A model generated the notes under the pieces. The model worked only from the letters and a program-made list of their open reading frames with translations. It did no database searches and was not told the DNA's origin. Position numbers and translations under genes: made by a program. Shown one piece after another: positions 19,139-29,447 of a DNA stretch of 64,000 bases. The first letter of the stretch is position 1; each line of letters begins with the position of its first letter. The stretch covers positions 248,001 to 312,000 of the forward strand of contig JAPDRO010000028.1 of NCBI GenBank assembly GCA_030247885.1. Direction: 5' to 3'. The stretch is from Taxawa tesnikishii (nom. ined.). Lineage: Eukaryota > Ascomycota > Dothideomycetes > Dothideales.

Positions 19139-22100
19139 CCTGGTAGGCCACACCGGCTCGCGGTCAGCAGCGCAATCCATTCTCGGTCTGACAGTCGTCC
19201 GAGACACAACACGTGCTGTCTGAGATTTGGGTCGGTCGGCGGCCGTCGCAAGCACAAGCAATATCGAAGCACGTCCCTGGTATAACGGAGAACACTGTGT
19301 GCATGTAAGGCTTAGGTCGACCCTCAGGGTCCCCCTGTCCTGGTCAGCGCTCAACAGACCCAAAAATCCTTTTACAAAATTGCGTTTTTGTTCGGGTGTG
19401 GCGCAAACGCGTGCTTTTTGACCACATAGAGAAAGAGGGTATGCGATCGCCATGCAAGGTTGTGATCAACAGGGAAATGCACCACTTGCGGCCTTCGGTC
19501 CTACGTATTTGGCGTATAGCATTGACCAATAGAATATACATGCGCTTGCAAGTCACAAAGTCATTAAAAAACGAATACCTATTTGTGTTTTGTGCATGGC
19601 AGATACTGCGCCTTGTCGCCAGCCAAACAGCTCAGGAGAGCTGAACTTAAAATCCCGCCTAGTTCTTTTTTTCTTCTACCGCTAGCGACTACGAGATAGA
19701 CAGCATTTCCCTTGCGGGAGTGGCTGACCGTTACGTTGGCGGGGAGCCACGTGTCTGCTCACATGGAGGCCGCTTAATCCATTTAGGTTTCAGCAAAACG
19801 CAGTGCCAGAAACTCAAAAATGTTGAATCATGAAAAGGACAGCATGGGGAAGAAGCGGACGTCCGCGCCCCCCGGGGTCTTCTCTCACTGGCTGCAGGCG
19901 CGCGATAAAACAGCAGAAAAGGGTGGTTAGAGGCAAATCACAGTTTAGGAGGAAAACGTGCCTCTGGCCTTTTGCGGGCGGTGTTGGTGCAAGGGTATGT
20001 GAGCCACGGTGGGTGCATCCAAGGCCTAATGCGGTCTTGCATGCATGGAACCACAGGAATACAGCCGGCGCGGACCTCCAAGCGGCGTGTGGAGTGCTGG
20101 CCTGGATGCGTCCGGCCCGAGGTGCCCGCTCAAGGGGACAGAGAAAGGAATGCGATGCGCTGGTCATGGGTATGTATCCTGTTATCGGTAGTCAAGGGTC
20201 GCTTGCTTCCCCGTGTCGATGCGGTTGAGCGCGTTTGATTCTGTAGGCGTCAGGAGCTGAGTGGCTTGTCTGCGCCTGTTTCCCTCTGACGGATCGTCGG
20301 GAGTTTCGGGAACTGCACGTTTCTGTCGTTCCTATCAGAGCCTCGAAGGTGCGTGGGACTCGGAGCGAAGCACACAGCCATCTACGCACTTGTGCCCAAA
20401 CATGCTCTCATGCACAAACAGTTGGCTTGCTAGCCCGTTCAGACTCGCGGCCAAGCGAGCCGTGTGTATGTCGTAGAGATGTAGTAAACGACCGTTTCTG
20501 TCACCCGGTTCGGTGTGCTATAGCGGGCTTTGCTATTGCTTTTGACACATCCTGCGACGACATGTGCTTCGACGTGCATTATTGACTAGGCTAGCCTGGG
20601 CGTCGATTCCGGGAATTGGGTCAATGGATAGCTTAGTGGTGGCACGGAGAACGGATGAGGCCGAGACTAAAGCCTAGTCCACGAAACGAAGCCGCCTCGG
20701 CAAGACTAGTCATGCCTGGCCGTGGCCCGCACGTCAAGGATTGACGCGAGTCGGTGTGGATGGTGTACGGCCGCTATGGTGTGTGAGCGGAAGAGGGTTG
20801 TTCGTTATTACTGCCCGCCTGGTTGCGCAAGATGATGGCTCGGAAGGATCGAATGGCAGCAGGCCGAGCCAGTGTCAGCGTGACTCGGCCGTGCGCCATG
20901 CAGACATAAGCGTTCAAAACCTGGTACGCTCACAGACTCCTCCCTCACACCCGGAGCGTGGAGGACGGCCCCGTGTTGCTTCCCCGAACGGCTGGACGCG
21001 AGCATTGACTGATTGACTAGAGGCCGCGGCAGGAATGCCTCGCTCGAAGTCTTTGATCTTGGGAGCCAGCCGCGGGTGCGATTGCGAGCACGAATGGTGC
21101 CGTTCGTGAATCGTGAACCCTTCCCTGCGGCTGCGCTCTGTCCGGCACACAGACCAAACAGGGCGACTGTCAGACCGGCTACCGTGCGCGTCCCTATCCT
21201 AGTAGTGTGTACCTACTTGAACTTCTGCCGTTCTAAGAACGGCCTGGGGCGGCATAGCATGATGTGTGCATATACAGTGCTTTTGTTCATGCGGGCTAGC
21301 GCGGCAGCAGTTACTTGACAGGGTCGTGAGCGTGTGGCAGTGTAGGAGCCAGCCAAGGGAGGCAGAGGAGGCGCTAAACATCGAGTAGACAGTAAACGCA
21401 TGTAGCTAATACTAGTCCCGCATGCACGATAGCTGTGGGATCTCGGGCCCTGGCTGGGAAAAACCGGTTAAGCGATGCGATGCAATGCATCAGTCAAGTC
21501 AGTCAGCGTTCGCGCGGCTGACTTTTCGCTCGGGACCGCGAGGGAGCCAAGGGGGGAAAGGGCTTTGTTTTGGGCTTGCTCGCTACCTCAGCAGAGATCC
21601 TTGCCCGTCTCTGTTCATAGCGCCCAGCCGACACTCAGCGTGCTGGACCGATCCACTCGAGTCTTCCGCATTAGTTGTGTAGCCTTTGGTCACGGTCACA
21701 CACATCAAACCATGATCGACCTCGCGCGTTCCCGTAACGAGCGCGCAGCGGTGCTTCAGTTCTACATAAGTTGGTTGGTACTCGGGCATGCTCGCCAATT
21801 CTCCCCTCTTCGCCCGCGGCCTGCCTGCAAACCCACCTGCACCTCATCCGCCAGTCTGCTGTAAGGATACTCCCTCCTGCGCCCTGCCGTGCCCGTCAGA
21901 AGGCGTGTCCTCTTCCCTTGCCTCATCCCGAAACACTTCCTTCTCCAACGTAGTGCTGTAAGAGGGGCCGTGTTTCCGACGGTGCCGCACGTACGACACG
22001 TTAGACAAAGACACCGCACCTCGTGGCCGGCCCCGAATCTCGCAGGTATCCTGCTGTGTGCCCGCCCTGAATCTGGAGTCCCAGCTGCTGCACCCGGTAC

Positions 22101-22387
22101 CGTACCAGGCCACGAACCGTACCGAGACCATGCACAGCATGTCAATTTGAGATTGGCCAGCAAAACTCGTTCATCTCTTGTGCGACCCCACCGGATACAA
22201 GAGCCACTACTCACCTATACCGCCTCGAGCGGTTGCACACCCCACCACCGTTCACCAAGCGCAAAGTGTGAGCGTCCTTCGCTGCGCGCTGCGGAGCTCC
22301 TGTTCTTGACCGCAACAGTCGACCAATGATTCCAAAACAGCCACAGATGCAGGCATCGTCAGCTTTGTTCGGGCGACAAATACACGC
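19139..22387. other. 3.2 kb gene-free stretch before the velvet gene
   Basis: The longest stretch here without a recognisable gene. Open frames exist on both strands up to about 150 codons but overlap each other, change composition and carry no family motif. GC content stays similar to its neighbours, so it does not look like RIP-mutated repeat. It is upstream of a developmental regulator and may be a long promoter and leader; an unrecognised non-coding RNA is possible. Confidence 0.4.
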
Positions 22388-23839
22388 ATGTCCCCGCCAT
22401 CGTCGCGTCCTCCATCTCCGGTCCACCCGCGTAATATCGACAGCTCGTTGAGGAGTATGGCCGACGTCCAGATGCCCGCGCTGCTGCCTCGACCCGACTT
22501 TCTTGGACGTCCATCTCGCCCTTCCGGCCCCGTTACACATCTTCTCCCACCGCTGCGGCTACCGCAAGGCTTTGAGCAACAACCACCAGCACCGCCGCCG
22601 CCATCACTACCGTCAAGGCAGAACGCACCATTTTCCCATCCAGCCCCTCACCAGCAGCATCAGCAGCTCCCTGCTACAGCAAGCTCGACCCCGCAGCGCT
22701 CCTTTCGTAGAGCGATACCCGTCACGGATCTGCTGTCAGACGAGCCTTATTCGCCACCACGGTCACATGTCCAACAGACACCTGCGCCTGTACCTCGACA
22801 CCATTATGCCCTCAATGAGCCTCCTGCGCCTGCCTATCCCGATCCACGCGCTGCCCAACACCACTATCCCATCTACCAACAACCTCAAGCGCATGCGGGC
22901 GTACCGCCGCCACTTCTACCACCTCAAGACGTCCACGCACCTCGACGAATGCCCTACATAGCACCGGCCCCTTCCTCAGCCTCAGCTGCAGCGCCTCATA
23001 GTGTGCATGATGCACGTTGCAGTCCGTCCTCCGCATCGTACGTCTCATCAGCCTCAGACCCGGCCATCAGCTCACGGCGCAACACGCTCGTCTCTCAACC
23101 CGGTTCCAGCTCCGGCGCTGCACCACCCATGGCACCTAAACCAAACTACGACTGGCAGCTAACAATCCGGCAACAACCGGAAGCAGCACGCGCATGCGGA
23201 TTCGGCGAGCGCGATCGCCGTGTCGTGGATCCTCCTCCGATCCTTGAGCTCATCGTCAGAGACAAGACGACTGGTGCCGTGGTCGAAGACGCCGCGATCC
23301 TGGCCATGCACTGCACACTTGTGAACGCGGACACGCAGGCCGACGCCAGTCAGTTCGAAGCGCACCCAGACGGTCCCACAACTCAGCGGCTCATGGGCAC
23401 CTGCGTGGCTTCTGCTTTTCCCGGCAAGGACGAACGGGCCAAACACGGAGTCTTCTACGTCTTCCCGGACCTGTCTTGTCGCACGCCAGGCAACTTTCGC
23501 CTTGCGTTTAGGCTCATGAGGATCGATCCGCAGTACATGCACGTAGGCGGGAAGGCGCCGACGGTAGCGAGAATCACCAGTGACAGGTTTGAGGTGTTCA
23601 CCGCCAAGGAGTTCCCTGGCATGAAGCCGAGTAGCAACCTGCTCAAAGCGTTGCGGAAGTGCGGGCTCAATGTCGGTGTCAAGAAGGGAAGAGAAAGCAC
23701 GAAAGCCAAGGGTGGACGCAGGAACGATGATAGCGGGGATGACAGTGAGAGCGAGGACGAAGAAGACGACGAATCAGTTAAGGCGGGACCGAGTAAAGGG
23801 AAGGGAAAAGTGAAGAGGAAAAGGAAGAGGAGTGTGTGA
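22388..23839 (+). CDS. velC: Velvet-domain regulator, VelC type
   Basis: Fungal DNA-binding and developmental regulator; velvet proteins link light, sporulation and secondary metabolism. Single exon, 483 residues. Residues 1-250 are Pro/Gln/Ser/His-rich and disordered. The velvet domain runs from about 252 to 430: YDWQLTIRQQP, ARACGFGERDRR, DPPPILELIV, LMGTCVASAFPGKDE, FYVFPDLSCRTPGNFRL, and ends with FPGMKPSSNLLKAL. A C-terminal acidic stretch (DDSGDDSESEDEEDDE) is followed by KGKGKVKRKRKRSV, a likely nuclear signal. The disordered N-terminus with a C-terminal velvet domain suits VelC better than VelB (domain interrupted) or VosA (domain first). An earlier or later start within the disordered part cannot be excluded. 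Confidence 0.85.
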   Translation: MSPPSSRPPSPVHPRNIDSSLRSMADVQMPALLPRPDFLGRPSRPSGPVTHLLPPLRLPQGFEQQPPAPPPPSLPSRQNAPFSHPAPHQQHQQLPATASSTPQRSFRRAIPVTDLLSDEPYSPPRSHVQQTPAPVPRHHYALNEPPAPAYPDPRAAQHHYPIYQQPQAHAGVPPPLLPPQDVHAPRRMPYIAPAPSSASAAAPHSVHDARCSPSSASYVSSASDPAISSRRNTLVSQPGSSSGAAPPMAPKPNYDWQLTIRQQPEAARACGFGERDRRVVDPPPILELIVRDKTTGAVVEDAAILAMHCTLVNADTQADASQFEAHPDGPTTQRLMGTCVASAFPGKDERAKHGVFYVFPDLSCRTPGNFRLAFRLMRIDPQYMHVGGKAPTVARITSDRFEVFTAKEFPGMKPSSNLLKALRKCGLNVGVKKGRESTKAKGGRRNDDSGDDSESEDEEDDESVKAGPSKGKGKVKRKRKRSV

Positions 23840-24488
23840 TGAGTACTGGAAACGGGCTATGCCGACCTTTGAACGAGGGACGCATCGACACGTTTCCTTT
23901 TCTTTCTTCTGTTCCTTCTTCCTGCTCCTTCCCATTCTTGGTAGATGGTAGGGCGGCTCTGTTCATACAAGAGGAGGTTGAAAGCGAAAATGGAGAGGGG
24001 TTTCTCCTTATCATGCCCCCCATGTCGGGCTGTGAGCGACTGAAAGGGCTCTCTATACTTCTTTTCAGGCGTCTTCTTGTCTTCATCTTGAGCGTTTAAC
24101 GACCCCATTCGACGCCACGCACCTCCGTGCTGCCTTCCTGGAGCATCGCCATTCTGGTCATTGCCTTCCACTTTCACGAATGCACCCGAGAGAGCACTTC
24201 AACACATTCAACAGTCGTGTTGGTTTCTGAAACAAACCCCGTACTCCCAGCGTGTTTGCTCAACGCATTATCTTTTGGTTACTTCGGCGAAGCTAAAAGG
24301 ATCATCATCGGCAGAGAAACGGAAATGCAAGGCAGGCAGAGGTCTTTTAGATAGCCAGCTATGGAGACTACGAATGAACGATACCCCAATCGCGAACACA
24401 ATCCTTCCTTTTCCTTCCACTTGTCTAAACCTTGTCGGACTGTGATGAAGGACATGTTGTCCTCTGTTTATGCAACCGAGAATGAAAT
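23840..24488. other. Convergent intergenic region velvet / PPN2
   Basis: 649 bases of 3' sequence for both genes, with T/C-rich tracts around 23890-23935. No gene seen. The PPN2 frame may really stop inside the neighbour at 24655, which would lengthen this gap. Confidence 0.4.
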
Positions 24489-26438
24489 CTACCCTCCAGT
24501 TTCCCATGCCCACAGGTGCGGACCGTATCGTTTAAAGCGTCTCACCCAAACGCCACCGCCACTATGTACAATGTACAATGCATACCCGCAATTCAACGCC
24601 CCGACCTCACAAGAAGACCGACAACCCCTGTTTCTAGCCACATGCAATTGCCTTTCACTTCCCATCCTTCCCCTTCTTCCCCTCCTCCCCTGACCCAGAC
24701 AATCCACGTAAACCAACCTCTCCCTTCCCCACGCATCCAATATGAGCGCGGTTAGAAAATCTCCATTAACGCATCCGCTATCCAGCCCACGGGTCCATTT
24801 CTGCAGGTTGAGGCCCGTGGAACTGTCATGCCCATAAATGACCGTTGTCGCGGTCTGTTTCTTCGCATGCCCAGGCCGCGGAGTCCAGATAGTCGTAAGC
24901 CCGGACTGAGACGTCGGGGACGCAAGCGAAGTGCTAAAGTTAGAGCTCAACCAGGGGAAGAATTTCCAACTACTTCCGCCTCCGGTTTTGCTTCCCTTTG
25001 CGCCGGTGGCGTCTCCTTCTTCGTCTTCAATCCGGTTGCCTTCGTCTTGGGCTTCCTTGCCCGTTACGCTCTCGTCTTCGAAATCCTCGCCGAAGAAACT
25101 GAAACCGCGGATCTCCTTGCCGCGGTCCACTTTGTCTTGGTACCAGCTCCACAGCCGCTCCCATGGCACGCCCCGCTGACGCTGCGTGTATGGCACGTGC
25201 GTGATGGGGTTTATGCTACGCATGTTCATCACGCTGTGGGGATCCTGTCGGCCCAGGGGCACGGCGGGGACTAGGCCTGCATGCACGACCGAGATCGGTG
25301 TGGAGTGTTTGGGTGAGCTGGGTGGTTTCGAAGGGCGCTTGTGCTTGTGGTTCTGTTCTGATGGATCGGAAGAGGGAGATGAGTTGGCGGGAGCGGGGAG
25401 AGTGGGTGAGGATGTGGAAGGAGATGTGACGGTGGGGATGCGCAGGATTAGTGGGAGGGAGCGTAGCCATTTGAGGTGGTGTGGTCGTAGCACGGAGAGT
25501 GCAATCTCGCCTTGTTTGCGGTTCTCCGCGTCCACATCGCCGTCTTCGGTGGATTGAATGACTTTGATCCTCTTATCCGGGAGTTCGAAGTTCTTTTTGT
25601 TTTCGCCATTGTCAGGATCCGATCTTCGTGGTTTCCTCTTACCGAGGAGGCGTTGAGTGAGATGAGCAGGTCGACGACGCCAGCTGAATCGGGACCTTTA
25701 GCTATCGTGTCGCCGGTCAGGACCAGATGATCTGTCGCCTTGTCGAAATTTACTTTTTTAAGAGTTGCTCAACTGCAAAGCCTAAATGTCAGCAACTGCG
25801 CCAACCCAACACCACCACCGACTTCCTGCGAGTAATCTTGAGAAGCATGACCACTCACGTTCTTCTCTACACCCATGCACATCGCCCACGAATATCAACC
25901 TCCTCTTCCCCTCCTCATCCCCCTTACCACCAGGAACATGCCTCTCTTCCAGATCCTGCACCTGCACCACATCCCTGAACGCTGTATCTTTGGGTATCTG
26001 CATCCCCCATGTCCCATTTCTGTTGTTAAACCCTTCCATGAACAGCGCCTCCTCCTCCCACTGCGGCCGCAGGTACCATTTCCAAGTATAGTAGATTATG
26101 ACGATCAAACTGATGATGAGGAACATGCTGCGGCGTACCCGTCGTTGGGCGAGCAGAGAGCGGACCGTGTAGAACCAGCTGCACTGGTCTAGATCTGAAT
26201 CATGGGAGCTGGAGTTGTAGTAGTCCCAGTCGTCGTCGTCCGAGTCGTCGCTGGACAAGCGCTCTAGAGGGTGCTTCTTTTCGTCGTCGCGCCAGGCGTT
26301 GGTGACTTGTTCGATCAAGGGACGGCGAAGCTCATGGTCGGGAAATGTTCGTCCGTATGGGAAAGCTGTGGATGTGTGCCCGTCTTCGTAGTCCGAGGAA
26401 TTGCTATACGAGCGCTGGCGCTGGCGGTGGGGCGCCAT
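24489..26438 (-). CDS. PPN2: Membrane-anchored calcineurin-like phosphoesterase (PPN2 type)
   Basis: Resembles yeast PPN2 (YNL217W), a zinc-dependent vacuolar endopolyphosphatase of the metallophosphatase superfamily. Exon 1 is 26438-25859, exon 2 starts at 25772. Residues 1-100 are acidic and cytosolic; a single membrane segment MFLIISLIVIIYYTW lies near 105-120; then RLIFVGDVHGCREEL near 185 (metal motif GDxHG), VLTGDTIAKGP (GDxxxxG) and SVRGNHEDR (GNHE). Late motifs VIYGHDSSTG and GLDSGCV supply the remaining metal ligands. Three single-base shortfalls are needed: in the A6 run at 25755-25760, near 25600, and probably in GGGG near 24690. With the last, the protein ends in an acidic/basic tail at 24655 (566 residues); without it the open frame runs to 24489. 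The linker between motifs is long and Pro/Ser-rich. Confidence 0.82.
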
Positions 26439-27436
26439 GGTTGGTTTCGTTTCGTTTCGTTCAAGCGTGCGTCACACGACCATTGTTCGTTTTGTTGAAG
26501 TTTTCCTTAGAACCAGATACGGCCAAGTTTTTCTTACAACAACGCCCGGCTTGTTCTTTTCCCAAAGGAGAAAGGGAGTAGAAAAGTTGAGAGGCTGAAG
26601 GGAGTACGCCAGGCGCTCTGTTAGAGTAGGAACTAGAGGGTTACCTATAACGGTTACTCGAGTGGCGTTCCGTTAGCGGCGATTAGCATCTAAAATCAAG
26701 TTTCCTATACAACAAGAAGATAAGCAGATAGATACAAGAAGTACACACGATAATCCTTGAACAAGAAACCAATCACCGACGGGGATGTGCATTTGTTTAC
26801 CACATTCGTTCCGGCCAAGAAGCACCGAAATGTGATGTAGCTTGGCGGTTCATACAGGTGGTACGCGTAAGAGGACCTGACTCGGACGGGGCCTACGCGT
26901 CTTATCTGACGCACGAGTCCACAGTATCAGATTCCATTGGTAGAGGCAGAGTTGTTGACACGGTACAGATAGACGATGTATGATATGCCTTAGCGGCGCA
27001 ACTTTGGCTATGCAAGGGGCACAGTACATTCGCATTGGACGATCAGGTCCTTGGGTCAAAGTGAGACGAGACGCAAGCACGCTTGGATATGTCAGAAAAC
27101 ACTCCGAATATCGCATTGTCAACCGAGCCGCAACGGTCACGCCATCAAGAAGCGTCTTGAGGGAAAGAGAATCTCTTCGCGTTGAAAAGAGCCACATCCG
27201 AAAGCACTGTTGCCGCCCACTCTGTAAACGCAATGCTAATTGGGGTATCTCTACTTCGTCAGCTCTTATTTGCGCCAGAGCTCAGCAGCCAAAAGAAAGA
27301 TGAACCGTCCCAAAGTCAAAAGTCCCTCGAGACAAAATCAGAATCCTCAAAATGTCGCATCACAACCACCAACGCCAACAAGCGTTAGCGGCAAACGTAA
27401 ACACATAGGCATCAAACGAGCCAGCGCAAGATGCCG
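26439..27436. promoter_or_regulatory. PPN2 upstream region and NSE4 3' side
   Basis: 998 bases between two genes on the minus strand. GTTTCGTTTCGTTTCGTT at about 26445-26462 is a short TTTCG repeat just upstream of the PPN2 start. No gene seen. Confidence 0.4.
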
Positions 27437-28997
27437 TTAGGCGTACCAGCCCCTTGCGCCCACCTGGGTGTTCGGTTGTTCTTCAGCACGGCTCGGGATG
27501 AGTGGTTCCTGGATATCGAACGCTTGAATGAGTTGTTGCCAGGTGGAATAATCAATAGAGAAGACAGCTTGGTGCCGGTTGGAGCCTTTGTCTTTCTTGT
27601 TCTTCTTACGCCTCTCTTCTTCCTCAGGAGCTTGTTCTCGGTCGACCGCGACTGTAGGTTGAAGTTAGTAGTTGCGCAGAGGTTGGCATGCTAGGGTAGA
27701 TGATTACTCACGTAGCGACGGTAAACCGTCATCGTCCATTTCCACACCAGCCTTGCCTTCCCTGATCAAGAAGCTTACGTAGAACATGTTCTCCACCGTT
27801 TGGCTGAAGCTATGCGGATTGATCACAAAGTCGAAGAGATTCGGGCCTCCCATGTTGGTTATGCGGTACCGCTGATAGGCCTCAGCTACTTCCTCGTCTG
27901 TTTCATCTTCCATGTTTTCAATTGCCGCTACACCCGTCTTGCAGTGCACGTCGAGTATCTCCCAGAGTTTGTTGCAAATCACCGTCACCGTGTTGTTCGA
28001 ACTGGTCTCAAGATCGCTCCGTGTGAGAGCTTCTGGCCTTTTCTCTTCACCATCTACATCTCGTCTCTGACGAGCGCGTCGCTGGGTCGGAGCGCGGACT
28101 CGTTTCTGAACGGACAACGGACCAAGGAGGAATCCTGGAACAGGCGGTCGAATGTTGGCTGGAAAGCATGCATGGGACCCCAGGTAAGCCCAATCAAGCT
28201 GGTCTGCGTCTAAGTCATCTTCTTCCTCGTCGTCACGCCTGCTCTGCCGTCGATTTCGTCTCCGCGCAGTGGATGTGGGTGCTTCACCATCGTCCCCACC
28301 GGCTGCTTCCTGAACCGGTCGTTTCATGAAGGCGATGCATTTTGACACGAAGTCATCAACATCAACACCGGTGGAAGTGTCGCCAAACGCAAGCTGTGCG
28401 GCCTTTTTGTACGCAAGATCCGAGATGTTGACCATCAAGCGCGAATCGAGAGTCGCGTCTGAAGTCTGCTTGACATTTTTGAAGATCTCATTGGCCTCTC
28501 TAATCGTTCGTTGAAGCCCGTTGTTGTCGCCCTTGAGGTAGTCGTCACGGTTTTCTGTACACAATTAGCGCGCTCCCTCAAGCCCTCAAACAGACTTCGC
28601 CCTACGTACCATTGAACAGACGCTCCAGCGTGCGCGATTGCCGCTTCACTTCACGCCTCTCGCTCTCGTCCTGGTTAGGATCGTAGTACTGGCTATGTAT
28701 GGATTCCGCTTGAACGTTGCGACCGGCCAAGGGTGTGACCTGTTCACTTGTCCTTCTCCTCTTCGCAGAACGCACATCTGAGGAGTCTGAGTTTGGTGTT
28801 GGTAGTTTTCCTGGCGGCCCCATACGCTCCTTGCCCTTATCTGTCGCGGGCATTGTCTGGTTCTCTTTATCGGACCCTTCCGGGGTTCCAGACGCGTGAT
28901 ATCCGTTTGGCCTGCGCGCAGTGCCAGGTGTGCGTCCTGGAAAGGCGGAAGACTCGCGTGCCGGTGTTGAGGAAGGCGCTCTATTGATGCGCGCCAT
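27437..28997 (-). CDS. NSE4: SMC5/6 complex kleisin subunit Nse4
   Basis: Kleisin that bridges the SMC5 and SMC6 heads, acting in DNA repair and replication-fork stability. Three exons: 28997-28610, 28554-27712 and 27651-27437; 1446 bases, 481 residues, in frame without correction. The N-terminus is basic and disordered. The winged-helix-like N-terminal kleisin region is around DDYLKGDNNGLQRTI and ISDLAYKKAAQLAFGD. The C-terminal Nse4 domain has GGPNLFDFVINPHSFSQT and NMFYVSFLIREGK, then after the last intron QAVFSIDYSTWQQLIQAF. An acidic DDEEEDDLDADQLDW insert sits mid-protein. Divergent from VPS34. Confidence is high. Confidence 0.93.
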
Positions 28998-29447
28998 GGT
29001 TCATTGATGACGCTGGTTTCAAGGCAACTGGATCGCAAACGGGCGGAGGTGCGCAGGTAATGATTAGCTGGACAACGACGTAATGGGCGCGGAAGTACGA
29101 CAAAGCTAGGCGGCGTGGAGGTGCCAAACAGCCATGTGGATGTTGCGATGCGTTGTGATATTCAACAATGAAGTGACACCAAGAAAGTGTCGCAGTGTTC
29201 CTGACACAAGACGCGATCAACATCAAATCAGACGCGTGGGAGCGCTTCGCGTCAAGTAGCCCCACTCTACCTTGGGTAAGCGTGCGGTCGGTAGCACCTG
29301 CCGGATGTGCCGGACGTGGGGGTTGACATTCTGGGGAAGTCATCAGTCATCCAGCAAGCGTCTTGGATCTTGTGCAGGCGCATGCTTCTTCCCATCACTT
29401 GCGACGTCTGAAGGAGGATTGAGCGAGGATAATGTCGGTCCGGTAAC
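28998..29447. promoter_or_regulatory. Divergent intergenic region NSE4 / VPS34
   Basis: 450 bases between diverging starts, expected to hold both promoters. No gene or striking motif seen. Confidence 0.4.

Noticed and set aside
20600-20660. TAGCTTAGTGG resembling a tRNA A box
   Set aside because: No matching B box (GGTTCGA) or acceptor-stem pairing within 100 bases; not a tRNA.
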